From the NCBI GenBank assembly GCA_029261405.1, contig JAJDBK010000036.1:1-33127 (forward strand): a stretch of DNA of 33,127 nucleotides. The letters run 5' to 3'. Origin of the DNA: Nitrospinaceae bacterium. GTDB taxonomy: Bacteria > Nitrospinota_A > UBA7883 > JAJDBK01. The translations under genes were made by a program, and so were the position numbers. Positions 24,312 to 33,127 of the stretch are shown here, one piece after another (position 1 is the stretch's first letter; each line of letters starts with the position of its first letter). Below the pieces are notes generated by a model. The model worked only from the letters and a program-made list of their open reading frames with translations. It ran no database searches and was not told the origin of the DNA.

Positions 24312-24442
24312 CGGAGGCGCTCCCTTGAAAAAACCTGATTGTCAGAAGACAGGCCTCTCATTATAACAAAATAATTGACCTGTAATGGGCCATAATAAAC
24401 CAGGTGAAATCCATAAACGTTATTTTCGGTTGAATCTGTCAG

Positions 24443-26491
24443 ATGGGCGTTACGCTTCCGGTTGTATGTCTCACCCTCCTTCTGCTTTTTATAAAGTCCA
24501 ACTGTAAAGAGACTGGCCGCTGGCGGGATTCTTTCCTTTCGGCTCTCATAATCATAACGCTCCTGTTATTGCTTGCCACCGAGGTGTTGAGCCTGTTTAC
24601 AGCTCTTTCTTACTGGCCTCTTTTATCCGCATGGTCGATAATCGGGCTTACGCTTCTCGCTTTTGTTGTTCGGGCTGGTAAAAAAATATCAACGCCGATT
24701 CTCCCCGGTCTTACCCGAACAGAGATATCGATGATCGTGGTTATGGCGCTGGTTTTCTCGGCGGTCTTGCTGGCCGCCATCCTCGCGCCTCCCAACAGTT
24801 GGGACGCCATGACCTACCATATGGCGCGGGTGGCCCACTGGGAACAGAACGGGAGCGTGGCCCTCTATCCGAGCCACGTTATAAGACAGCTTTTTATGCC
24901 ACCATTGGCCGAGTATCAGATTCTGCATCTTCAGATCCTTGCGGGTTCCGACCATTATGCGAATCTGGTCCAGTTCTTCGCCATGGTAACCGGCGCTATT
25001 GCGGTATCGTCCATTGCGAAACTTCTGGGGGGCGACAGGCGAACGCAGATCCTCGCAAGCCTGATAGCCGTAACAGTACCGACCGGAATCCTGACAGCTT
25101 CAGGCGCCAAAAACGATTATGTAGTCGCTACATGGATCGTTATATTCGTCCATGCTGGCATAAAATGGCAAAAAGAGACCACCCTGAAGAACGGTATCTG
25201 GGCCGGAGCCGCTCTCGGACTGGCCCTGCTGTCGAAAGGAACCGCCTATGTATATGTTCTTCCTTTTCTCCTCTGGTTCGGCTGGAGTGGATTTAAAAAA
25301 GAGAGGTCGGGTGTTCTGAGGACTATCCTGGTTGTGGCGGCGGTGGCCATAGCCATAAACGGACCCTTCTACGCTCGCAACATGGAGGTTTTCGGTCATC
25401 CTCTCGGAACAATGTCAGAAGAACTGCCCAGCCTGAAACCGACCAACGATATGCGCACAGCAACAGCTTTTGTTTCAAACCTCGCAAGAAACGTATCACT
25501 CCACCTTGCAACCGCGTCGGCGCCCCTTAACACGAACCTGCAAACCTTCATGGAATGGTTGCATGAGGATATTCTCGAAATCGGGATTAGCGACCCCGCC
25601 ACCACCTGGCTGATTCCCTTTTTTATTGGCAGCCACGACATATTCATCCAGCACGAAGCCGCCACAGGCGCCCCTCTCCACTTCGTTCTGGCCTGTCTGT
25701 TGTGTGTTACAGCATTTTTCGCTCAACGAAAAGGTTCAGCCCTGTTGTCGTATATCTTGTGTCTGTTCGTTGCATTTGCCCTTTTATCGTTCATCTTCAA
25801 ATGGACCCCTTATAACGTCAGGTACCATCTCCCCCTGTTCATACTGCTGGCGCCTTTTATGGCCATGGTAATCGGAAGAACCGGTTCCGCCCTCTTCATT
25901 ACAAGGATTCTCGCGGCAATACTGTTTTTCCAGACCATGCCGCCTGCCCTGATGAACGTCAACCGCCCTCTGCTTCCGCTCAAGGGGCCGCTCCTTGAAC
26001 TTGGACGCAAAATGAAACCACCTGATGTTCTGGCCGGTTATAACGCCATGAACCTTTTCAGGGCAAAGAGGCGTGATCTCTATTTCGCGGCGCAACCTGC
26101 CAAGCGGGGAGCCTACCTGAAAACTGTTCGATATTTAAACTCCGTTAAGTGCAGGAAGGTCGGGTTGATTACCGATCTTGATAACGACCCTTCCGGGCAG
26201 GCCGCCATGGAGTACCAGTTGTGGGCACTGCTTAAGGAGAGCGGTGGGCGGTCCCCGTTTCGCATTGAACATGTTAACGTTGTGAACGAATCGGGAGTGA
26301 AATCAGAAGAGCGTCCGTTTGCGCAATTCGATCCATGCGCTGTGATAAAGTTGTACGAACCAGGTTCGGCTTATGGCAGTGGAAAAGTGGTAAAACCGTC
26401 CACCGGTCCGCTGGAATTTAACGGGGGCATGTATCTGAAGGCTGTCGGTTACAGGTTTGTTTCGATATATGCTAGAGACTATGAAAGATGA
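24443..26491 (+). CDS. GT39-like integral-membrane glycosyltransferase
   Basis: The 682-residue protein has about ten or more membrane segments across residues 1-500, then a soluble domain of about 180 residues. The first periplasmic loop carries PPNSWDAMTYHMARV with Asp121, matching the catalytic acidic loop of GT-C enzymes that use polyprenyl-phosphate sugars. The region near 210 (TVPTGILTASGAKNDYVVA) is also common in this group. It probably adds a sugar to a lipid-linked glycan or protein on the periplasmic side. The ATG is the only good start after an in-frame stop at 24431; no strong ribosome-binding site is visible. It overlaps the GT2-methyltransferase gene as ATGA, implying a common pathway. 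Confidence 0.82.
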   Translation: MGVTLPVVCLTLLLLFIKSNCKETGRWRDSFLSALIIITLLLLLATEVLSLFTALSYWPLLSAWSIIGLTLLAFVVRAGKKISTPILPGLTRTEISMIVVMALVFSAVLLAAILAPPNSWDAMTYHMARVAHWEQNGSVALYPSHVIRQLFMPPLAEYQILHLQILAGSDHYANLVQFFAMVTGAIAVSSIAKLLGGDRRTQILASLIAVTVPTGILTASGAKNDYVVATWIVIFVHAGIKWQKETTLKNGIWAGAALGLALLSKGTAYVYVLPFLLWFGWSGFKKERSGVLRTILVVAAVAIAINGPFYARNMEVFGHPLGTMSEELPSLKPTNDMRTATAFVSNLARNVSLHLATASAPLNTNLQTFMEWLHEDILEIGISDPATTWLIPFFIGSHDIFIQHEAATGAPLHFVLACLLCVTAFFAQRKGSALLSYILCLFVAFALLSFIFKWTPYNVRYHLPLFILLAPFMAMVIGRTGSALFITRILAAILFFQTMPPALMNVNRPLLPLKGPLLELGRKMKPPDVLAGYNAMNLFRAKRRDLYFAAQPAKRGAYLKTVRYLNSVKCRKVGLITDLDNDPSGQAAMEYQLWALLKESGGRSPFRIEHVNVVNESGVKSEERPFAQFDPCAVIKLYEPGSAYGSGKVVKPSTGPLEFNGGMYLKAVGYRFVSIYARDYER

Positions 26492-27993
26492 ATGAGAAAT
26501 CGCCGAAGATAGGTGTGTTCGTTGTGGCGTATAACGCTTCGACCACCATAAGTCAGGTCCTGACCAGAATTAAATCTGAAACCTGGGAGAGAATATCGGA
26601 GGTTTTTGTATTCGACGACAGTAGCATCGACGACACCGCCGACAAAGCGGTTGAGAGCAGAGGAAAATTTCAGCTCGACAAGGTGAAAATATTCCGTAAT
26701 CAGGTGAACCTGGGCTACGGCGGCAACCAGAAGAGGGGATACCGGTACGCCATAGAGCATGGATTTGATATTGTGGTACTCCTGCATGGCGACGGGCAGT
26801 ACGCCCCTGAAGTGATGGACCAACTCATCAATCCGCTGGCCGATGACAGCGCCGATGCGGTATTCGGATCGCGCATGATCGTGAAAGGTCAGGCCACAGA
26901 GGGGGGGATGCCGTTCTATAAATACGCCGGCAACAAAATCTTGACCGCTACTCAAAACTTTGTTATGGGTCAAAAAATGTCGGAGTACCACTCCGGCTAC
27001 AGAGCTTACAACGTGAACGCTCTCGCCGATCTGCCGATCATGAAAAACTCGAACGATTTTCATTTCGATAACGAAATCATCGTTCAGCTCATGGACGCCG
27101 GGATGCGGATAAAAGAGACACCTATCCCCACCTATTACGGTGAGGAGATATGTTACGTCAACGGTATCGCATACGCCTTCAACGTCATGAAGACCGTCGC
27201 AAGATACAAGTTGCATCGTCTGGGGTTTTTATACTGTCCCCAGTTCGATCTTCACAAAGAGGATAAATACACTTTTAAAGAGAACCGCTACTCCAGCCAT
27301 AACCAGATTATCGGGGCCATGAAAAAGATCAGCCGGGAGAAGGGTCTGCGCGTTCTTGATATCGGTTGTGGCGCCGGATTGCTGGCCCGAAAGGTAACCG
27401 GGCTTGGGCATGAGGTTACCGGCGTTGACAACAGGATAGTTAAAGATTCGGGTGAGAGTTTCCACAGGTTCTATACCGCCGATATCGAAAAAGATTTTGG
27501 GGTCACCGAACCTGAGAAGTTTGATGTAGTGGCGCTGGCCGATATTCTGGAGCATACCCGCAACCCGGAGGAAGTAACCCTGCGGGCGAGGAAATTTCTG
27601 GAGCCGGAGGGGAAAATCGTGGCCTCCACAGGAAACGTTGCGAACCTCTATATCCGGCTTGCTCTTCTCTTCGGGCGTTTCACCTATACGGAACGGGGTA
27701 TCCTCGACAGGACCCACAGCCGTCTTTTTACGAAACGCAGTTTTCTCACGATTTTCAGGGAGTGCGGGTTCAAGGTGGAACAGGTCGATCCGACACCGAT
27801 ACCTTTCGAGCTTGTCTTTCGTGGCTGGCCTCGTTTGGCGAATTTATTGTGCGCCATGAACCAGGCGCTGGCTGTGGTCTGGCCCTCCCTCTTCGCTTAC
27901 CAGGTTATTGTCACCGCATCGCTGGATTCCAAAGCCACTGAGCTTTTGCGGAATGAACAGATATACGATGATTATCGTGAGCATGGCGTCTGA
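26488..27993 (+). CDS. Fusion of a family 2 glycosyltransferase and a SAM-dependent methyltransferase
   Basis: Residues 1-245 form a GT2 domain of the polyprenyl-phosphate sugar synthase kind. They include VVAYNAS (12-18), the nucleotide-binding DDSSIDDT (43-50), HGDGQYAP (100-107) and the acceptor-side SGYRAY. There are no C-terminal membrane helices of the usual type. Residues about 265-490 form a class I methyltransferase with the SAM motif VLDIGCGAG (289-297), an acidic second motif (TGVDN) and ALADILEHT. A single protein thus could make an activated sugar and methylate a sugar or lipid intermediate. The start overlaps the upstream gene by four bases. No frameshift joins the two parts; the frame is continuous. 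Confidence 0.9.
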   Translation: MNEKSPKIGVFVVAYNASTTISQVLTRIKSETWERISEVFVFDDSSIDDTADKAVESRGKFQLDKVKIFRNQVNLGYGGNQKRGYRYAIEHGFDIVVLLHGDGQYAPEVMDQLINPLADDSADAVFGSRMIVKGQATEGGMPFYKYAGNKILTATQNFVMGQKMSEYHSGYRAYNVNALADLPIMKNSNDFHFDNEIIVQLMDAGMRIKETPIPTYYGEEICYVNGIAYAFNVMKTVARYKLHRLGFLYCPQFDLHKEDKYTFKENRYSSHNQIIGAMKKISREKGLRVLDIGCGAGLLARKVTGLGHEVTGVDNRIVKDSGESFHRFYTADIEKDFGVTEPEKFDVVALADILEHTRNPEEVTLRARKFLEPEGKIVASTGNVANLYIRLALLFGRFTYTERGILDRTHSRLFTKRSFLTIFRECGFKVEQVDPTPIPFELVFRGWPRLANLLCAMNQALAVVWPSLFAYQVIVTASLDSKATELLRNEQIYDDYREHGV

Positions 27994-28007
27994 ACTGGTC
28001 TCAAGCT

Positions 28008-28877
28008 TTGAATATCCCGGAAGTCAGAATAGTGATCTACCTCATACTTTTTCTTCTGACCATCCCTTATCTCCTGTCGTTGAAAATCAGCAACGCCGAA
28101 ACCCGCTTCGGCCCCCGTTATGCCGGGGAAGAGAAAAACCCGCTACCCTTTGAGGCGAAACTTCTCACCTTGACCGCAAGCGACGGCATAAAAATCCGTG
28201 GCTGGTACGCTCCATCCGGACAGAGTGAAACGATAGTCATAGTCATTCACGGTCACAGTCTCTCGCATAAGGAGAACCTTGAAAAATGGAGAGGTATCTA
28301 TCCTGAGACTGCGTCGTTTTTCTTCCTCGACCTGCGAAACCACGGGTTATCGGACGACGCTCCCACCACCTACGGTTACACCGAAGCGTACGATGTGACA
28401 GCCGCAGTTGCGAGGTTTCGGGCCGAGTACAAAAAAGTGATCGTATGGGGAACGTCGATGGGCGCCGCAAGCGCTGTCAAGGCGGTCAACTACGGCCTGA
28501 ATGTTGATGGCCTGATTATTGAGGGTTTATACGGTACCTTGGCCGAGGCTATCACATTGCGGGCGAATGGGATGAATATCCCGGAGTTTCCGCTGGTTAC
28601 CGCAACACTCTTCTATTACGAACTGATATCGGGCGTAAAACTTTCCGAAATGGATATGAGCGAAAACCTGAAAGCGATTGAGGGGATACCGATACTTCTG
28701 CTCCATAGCCGTATGGATGAAAAAACACCGATGGAATCATTTTACCGCCTCGAAAAAGCGCTTGAAGGGAAAAATTCGACAATTGCGCTGTTCGACCGGG
28801 GCGCCCACGAGTTCATATACGAAGCTAACAGCGTAAAGTATATTGATATGGTAAAAGGCTTTATCGAAGACTCCTAG
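28008..28877 (+). CDS. Membrane-anchored alpha/beta hydrolase
   Basis: An N-terminal hydrophobic helix (about 7-26) would hold the enzyme at the membrane. The hydrolase fold follows with the oxyanion region HGHSLS (81-86), the nucleophile Ser150 in GTSMG, Asp237 (HSRMDEKTP) and His267 (GAHEF), a complete triad. The substrate is unknown; relatives include esterases, acylhydrolases and peptidases. The start is uncertain. After an in-frame stop at 27978-27980 the first usual start is TTG 28008, 14 bases past the upstream stop, with no clear ribosome-binding site; GTG 28032 is an alternative. It converges on the TPR protein gene, and the CTAG at 28874-28877 holds both stops. Confidence 0.85.
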   Translation: MNIPEVRIVIYLILFLLTIPYLLSLKISNAETRFGPRYAGEEKNPLPFEAKLLTLTASDGIKIRGWYAPSGQSETIVIVIHGHSLSHKENLEKWRGIYPETASFFFLDLRNHGLSDDAPTTYGYTEAYDVTAAVARFRAEYKKVIVWGTSMGAASAVKAVNYGLNVDGLIIEGLYGTLAEAITLRANGMNIPEFPLVTATLFYYELISGVKLSEMDMSENLKAIEGIPILLLHSRMDEKTPMESFYRLEKALEGKNSTIALFDRGAHEFIYEANSVKYIDMVKGFIEDS

Positions 28878-30733
28878 CGTCTGATCCGTTCAAGTTCTTT
28901 TTTGGCGGTTTCGTTGTCAGGTTCTAACTCCAGAACTTTCGCAAAGCTTCGTTGCGCAGTTTCCAACTCGCCAGACCTTAAATGGACAATACCGAGGGCA
29001 AGATGGTTCACCCCTATATCGGGCCTGAGACCTGTAGCGATCTTAAAATAGCTCTTCGCTAAAACAAGGTTACCGCTGTTCAGATAAATCCTGCCGAGGG
29101 CAAAATGGGCGCCAGTGTGTGAAGGCTCTTTTTCTATGGTAATACGATACTCTTTCTCGGCGAGATCCGGTCTGGACATCTTTTCGTAGACCATTCCCAG
29201 ACCGTAATAGTTGACCGCGATCCAGGGAACCAACCCGACTGCGATTCTGTACTCCTTCTCCGCATCGGCAAGCTGGCCTTGTTTCAGTCGTATGTTGGCA
29301 AGGTTATGATGAGCTCTGGCCAGATCAGGATCGAGTCTTACAGCCTCTGTGAACTGAAGGGCGGCCCTTTCGTAATCACCCGTTCGTTCGTAAGCGATTG
29401 CGAGGTTATTACGGGGTCGGGCTTTTTTCGGGCTTTTGGATACCGCATCGGTCCAGAGTTTGACGGGGCTTGCCCATACGCTGTTCCTGTCGTAAGCCGT
29501 CAGAGCGAGGATCAGAACCGCTACGCTCATAACGATTACCCCTCTTTCCCCCTTAAACGTATGCAAGATAGCGACCATTGCAATGATAAAACCGACCGAT
29601 GGCAGGTAGACCCGGTGTTCGTGCATGACATCGGCTATCGGAACGAAACTCGACTCCACGGAGATGGTGATGAAAAACCAGGCGATTCCGAAAGAGACCA
29701 GAAGCCAGACACCTTTCTCATCCTTGTATCTGGTGTAGAGATAAATAGCGCAGACGGCAAGGGAGACTAAAAATATGGATGACAGGAAAGGCGCCGATTC
29801 AAAACAGGAGTTATGGACAGGGTGGTCATGGTCGAGGTTCTGGCCGACAGGAACCAGTAATAACCCGATATATTCGGTCACTACATGCAGTTGGGTAAGA
29901 AAATAGTTCCACGCGGTTATTCCCCTGCTGTAATCGGTGGAGCTGTAAATGGTCAGGACATCGCCTGGAGCTTTTGCAACGCCAGCCGGGTTTAACATCA
30001 GCCACGCCGGGATAATCGACATCAATATCAGGAATGGAGAGACCACCTTTACCCTTTCCTTGAGGCCACTTTTTATGAACATCAGGTCGAACAGAAGAAT
30101 CATGACCGGAAGCGTAAAGGTCATCTCCTTGGTGTGCATGGCTGTAACTGTAGAGACTAACGCCAGCATATAAAATATGCGTCGGGAGCTGTCGCATGAA
30201 CGGAACCTTGCGTAAGATGCGAAAGAGAGGAGATAAAAGAAGGTGGCGAGGGAAGCGTTCCGTTGCCAGATGTATGTCACAGCCTGAGTCTGCAACGGGT
30301 GGCAAACGAATATCAGAGCGCAGAAGAGGGGGAAAGAATCGATTGATCGAGCCATGGCGATGGCGGTGATCGAACGGGCAAGCCAGTAGAGCATCCAGGC
30401 GGAGAGAATATGCGTAACAATGTTGAACATATGGTAACCAAACGGATTGTCACCCCCCATATACCTGTTTGCCGCGAAGGTCAGATATGTAACGTATCTG
30501 GTGAAGAAGGTTGACCTGATCTCCGGGATTACCCCCTCAGCGGCCTTGAGTGAGAACGGGTCGGCAAAATATGTGAAGTCTTTTACAACCTTGTTTTCCA
30601 GAATGAACGGCAGGTCGTCGAAGACGAAGGGCGAATACAGGGTGTTTGAATAGACCAGCAGACCGGCAAAAGCCACCAGCGCAAGTTGCGTGAAGACCCT
30701 GGATGATAATTGGTGTAGTCGCTTGAAAGCCAT
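28874..30733 (-). CDS. TMTC-like multi-membrane protein with C-terminal TPR repeats
   Basis: Residues 1-415 contain about ten membrane segments. A first extracytoplasmic loop carries SPFVFDDLPFI with Asp39-Asp40, the acidic pair typical of GT-C mannosyl-type transferases. Residues about 437-615 consist of roughly five tetratricopeptide repeats, with recurring positions such as NLAIAYERTGDYERA and HHNLANIRLKQGQLADAEKEY. The architecture matches eukaryotic TMTC O-mannosyltransferases and their bacterial relatives. A role in protein O-glycosylation is plausible, but activity is unproven. The ATG at 30733 is the first in frame and lacks a clear ribosome-binding site. It diverges from the second hybrid kinase. 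Confidence 0.85.
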   Translation of the reverse strand: MAFKRLHQLSSRVFTQLALVAFAGLLVYSNTLYSPFVFDDLPFILENKVVKDFTYFADPFSLKAAEGVIPEIRSTFFTRYVTYLTFAANRYMGGDNPFGYHMFNIVTHILSAWMLYWLARSITAIAMARSIDSFPLFCALIFVCHPLQTQAVTYIWQRNASLATFFYLLSFASYARFRSCDSSRRIFYMLALVSTVTAMHTKEMTFTLPVMILLFDLMFIKSGLKERVKVVSPFLILMSIIPAWLMLNPAGVAKAPGDVLTIYSSTDYSRGITAWNYFLTQLHVVTEYIGLLLVPVGQNLDHDHPVHNSCFESAPFLSSIFLVSLAVCAIYLYTRYKDEKGVWLLVSFGIAWFFITISVESSFVPIADVMHEHRVYLPSVGFIIAMVAILHTFKGERGVIVMSVAVLILALTAYDRNSVWASPVKLWTDAVSKSPKKARPRNNLAIAYERTGDYERAALQFTEAVRLDPDLARAHHNLANIRLKQGQLADAEKEYRIAVGLVPWIAVNYYGLGMVYEKMSRPDLAEKEYRITIEKEPSHTGAHFALGRIYLNSGNLVLAKSYFKIATGLRPDIGVNHLALGIVHLRSGELETAQRSFAKVLELEPDNETAKKELERIRR

Positions 30734-30851
30734 ATGCGCGTTATGTAATTAGTTTGTGTCATTCCCTCTTGTTGCGGTACGATTATAGTCATATATCCGA
30801 GTGCATTACCCGGAACATGGGGAATCTTCCCGTTTTTGCAGGATAAGAAGT

Positions 30852-33071
30852 ATGCGGTCCAGAGCGCAATCCATAATATTGATGAGTGTGGCCATTGTAT
30901 CGCTGATCTTTGTTGTGGCCACAGTTTGGGAATTTTTTCTTGAGGAGTTGCTTCCTTTCGATATATTCGGCCATGAGGGTGAAATTGAAGCGCCGGGGAA
31001 AAAATGGGAATTCGTTTATACCTCCACGTTTTTCGGTTTTCTGGCGACCCTCATTCCGACCTTCTGGTTTCTTAAATCGGATAAACAACGGACCGAAATC
31101 GCAGAGGAACTCGTAAAGAGCGAATACAGGCTCAGAAAGGCCCAGAAAGCCGGTCGGGTAGGAGTCTGGGACTTGGATCCTGTGACAGGGGAATTGATCT
31201 GGACGCACGAGATATTCGAGATCCTCGGTTTTGCCCCGGGTGAGATCGCGCCGAACCATGAGATATTTCTGGGAATGGTCAATCCCGAGGAGAGGGAGTT
31301 CGTAGCTTTGTCGGGGAAAAGAGCCATTAAAAAAGAGAGCGACTACAACTTCGATTGCGGGATCGTAACCACAACCGGCGCGAAAAAGATATGCCATGTC
31401 GCAGGCGAAGTAGTGTTCAACGATAACGACAGGGCGGTCCGGATGCTGGGGACGTTCCAGGATATTACAGAACGCAAGGAGATGGAGTACGCCTTGCGCG
31501 ACAGTGAAGAGAAATACCGGCTCTTATTCAGCAATATGCTCAACGGTTTCGCCCTGCACGAGATCGTTCTCGACGATCAAGGAACCCCGATTGATTATAA
31601 ATTCCTGGAAGTCAACGAAGCGTTTGAGAGAATCACTGGATTGAACGCCAACGATATTATCGGTGAAAGGGTGACAACCATCCTGCCGGGAATAGAGAAC
31701 GACCCCACCGGTTGGATAACCCTGTACGGCGAAGTGGCGTTGACCGGTCGTGAGGCGCGGATTGAGCAGTTCTCCGAGAATCTGGGGCGGTGGTATTCGG
31801 TCTACGCCTACAGCCCGGTGAAATACCAGTTTGCGGTTATATTCGAGGACGTTACTAAAAAGAAAGAAGAGGAGGCGGAGCGGACGCGGTTTGAAAGAGA
31901 AATGCGGCATACCCAGAAGCTTGAGAGCCTGGGTATCCTGGCTGGTGGAATAGCCCACGATTTCAACAACCTGCTCACAGCCATGATGGGCAACGCCGAA
32001 CTTGCGCTCTACGACATACCTGCGGATTCGCCGGCCTGTAAAGCCGTCAAGGCGATCCAGACCACCGCCCGGCGAGCCGCCGATCTGAGTCACCAGATGC
32101 TGGCCTACTCGGGCAGAGGTAAATTCAAGGTAAGGGTGTTTGATATAAACGAGGCCATCATGGAGATGACCAAACTTGTCGGCTCTTCCATATCGAAAAA
32201 CGTGACCATTCAATATGAACTGGGCTACAATCTTCCCCGGCTTTCAGCCGATGTTACCCAGATAAGACAGGTGATTCTCAACCTTATCATTAACGCTTCG
32301 GAATCGATCAAGAAGTACGGGTCGATCATTGTGCGGACAGGGCTTGTTAGAGTGGAAGAGGGAGCGGAGGGTCAGCCCGGCGGTAACGAATATGCGCTGG
32401 TTGGTGATTACGTCTACCTTGAGGTCACCGATACCGGCTCCGGTATGGAAAAGGAGACTCAGGAGAAGATGTTCGATCCTTTCTTCACAACAAAGTTCAC
32501 CGGACGTGGGTTAGGAATGTCGGCGGTCCTCGGAATTATCAGAGGACACAAAGGTGACATAAAGGTGAAAAGCAGACTTGGACAAGGTACTGTAATTACC
32601 CTGATGTTACCCGTTCTTAAAGAACCGGAGATGATAATCACCGAAAAGAGCGCCGATGAATCGACTGAGATTCTCAAGGGTGATTGCACGGTTCTTATAG
32701 TCGATGATGAGGAGTATGTGCGGGATGTTGGCCAGAAGTTGCTGGAAAGACTCGGTTTTACCGTTTTGACCGCAGTGAACGGGCTTGAAGCCATTAAACT
32801 TTTCAGGGAACGTTCCGACGAGATCGACATCACCATAATCGACCTTACGATGCCTGTTATGAGCGGTGAGGCGTGTTTTAAAAGCCTCAGAAAAATAAGG
32901 ACTGATATCCCGGTGATTATAATCAGCGGGTACCATGAGCAGGAGGTCTCGTCCCAGTTGAAGAATATGGAGGTGGACTACTTCCTGCAAAAACCGTTCA
33001 GAATGGCCAGCCTGAAAACGGCGCTACGGGAAATAGTGGCAAAAAGAAAGATCGATATTTCCATTAAATAA
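30852..33071 (+). CDS. Membrane-bound PAS-PAS hybrid histidine kinase with receiver domain
   Basis: Two membrane helices (about 8-29 and 55-75) enclose a short periplasmic loop of about 25 residues. Two PAS domains follow (about 95-208 and 218-336), then HisKA with His369 (GGIAHDFNN). The ATPase domain has Asn477 (LNLIIN), DTGSG near 527 and GRGLGMS (551-557). A receiver ends the protein with phospho-acceptor Asp664 (IIDLTMP). I prefer ATG 30852 (739 residues) because AGGA at 30840-30843 is well spaced; the GTG at 30801 adds 17 residues without a ribosome-binding site. The short periplasmic loop makes intracellular sensing through PAS more likely. Its kinase core resembles the other hybrid kinase in the window. 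Confidence 0.93.
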   Translation: MRSRAQSIILMSVAIVSLIFVVATVWEFFLEELLPFDIFGHEGEIEAPGKKWEFVYTSTFFGFLATLIPTFWFLKSDKQRTEIAEELVKSEYRLRKAQKAGRVGVWDLDPVTGELIWTHEIFEILGFAPGEIAPNHEIFLGMVNPEEREFVALSGKRAIKKESDYNFDCGIVTTTGAKKICHVAGEVVFNDNDRAVRMLGTFQDITERKEMEYALRDSEEKYRLLFSNMLNGFALHEIVLDDQGTPIDYKFLEVNEAFERITGLNANDIIGERVTTILPGIENDPTGWITLYGEVALTGREARIEQFSENLGRWYSVYAYSPVKYQFAVIFEDVTKKKEEEAERTRFEREMRHTQKLESLGILAGGIAHDFNNLLTAMMGNAELALYDIPADSPACKAVKAIQTTARRAADLSHQMLAYSGRGKFKVRVFDINEAIMEMTKLVGSSISKNVTIQYELGYNLPRLSADVTQIRQVILNLIINASESIKKYGSIIVRTGLVRVEEGAEGQPGGNEYALVGDYVYLEVTDTGSGMEKETQEKMFDPFFTTKFTGRGLGMSAVLGIIRGHKGDIKVKSRLGQGTVITLMLPVLKEPEMIITEKSADESTEILKGDCTVLIVDDEEYVRDVGQKLLERLGFTVLTAVNGLEAIKLFRERSDEIDITIIDLTMPVMSGEACFKSLRKIRTDIPVIIISGYHEQEVSSQLKNMEVDYFLQKPFRMASLKTALREIVAKRKIDISIK

Positions 33072-33127
33072 ATCCTTCTCCGGGATTGATTAGTAAACCA
33101 TGCGGTTTTATATTCATGGAGTTTTCG

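Noticed and set aside
26479-27216. Minus-strand open frame of 245 codons opposite the GT2 domain
   Set aside because: Antisense shadow of a well-supported catalytic domain.
30819-30837. GGGGAATCTTCCCG followed by T residues before the second kinase
   Set aside because: The stem is only about four base pairs with a four-base loop, too weak to call a terminator or attenuator.
31524-32213. Minus-strand open frame of 229 codons opposite the second hybrid kinase
   Set aside because: Antisense to the PAS 2 and HisKA regions; no independent support.

Overview
The window looks like a chromosomal segment of a Gram-negative, motile, respiring bacterium. The outer-membrane TonB receptor, Sec signal peptides, CheY, a chemoreceptor and two hybrid histidine kinases support this. 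The gene content (type-E succinate dehydrogenase, two-subunit class I fumarase, haem-binding chemoreceptor, many sensor kinases) resembles deltaproteobacterial or Nitrospinota-like lineages. No marker in the window fixes the taxonomy, so this is inference. Coding density is very high, and many neighbouring genes overlap by 1-4 bases. No gene-free stretch exceeds 300 bases; the longest is 2691-2886 (196 bases).

Left edge (1-909): the right end of an IS3-family insertion sequence abuts a tyrosine integrase that has lost its N-terminal DNA-binding part. The integrase lies directly beside the 3' end of an intact tRNA-Pro(GGG). This looks like the decayed boundary of an integrative element inserted at the tRNA.

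Housekeeping and energy (1015-10279): argG, a lone cheY, an overlapping pair (secreted FlgT-like protein and AI-2E/PerM-type permease), then a TCA-cycle run. That run is fumarase alpha and beta followed by sdhA-sdhB-sdhE. The third subunit is a double-CCG heterodisulfide-reductase-like protein instead of a haem b membrane anchor.

Uptake and sensing (10310-18941): a TonB-dependent receptor is followed by two periplasmic binding proteins of different families, then comF overlapping by 4 bases. No ABC permease or ATPase is present. Next come a chemoreceptor with a c-type haem motif in its sensor region and a Na/Pi-cotransporter family protein with a PhoU-like tail.

Minus-strand operon (18951-22360): nadC, a small secreted protein of unknown function, and a soluble PAS-PAS hybrid kinase whose start overlaps the secreted-protein stop. 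A B12-binding-type radical SAM gene diverges from nadC, and a bacteriohemerythrin converges on it.

Glycan region (24443-30733): a GT39-like membrane glycosyltransferase, a GT2-methyltransferase fusion, a membrane-anchored alpha/beta hydrolase, and on the opposite strand a TMTC-like multi-membrane protein with C-terminal TPRs. The hydrolase and the TPR protein share one CTAG as their two stop codons. The window ends with a second, membrane-bound PAS hybrid histidine kinase.
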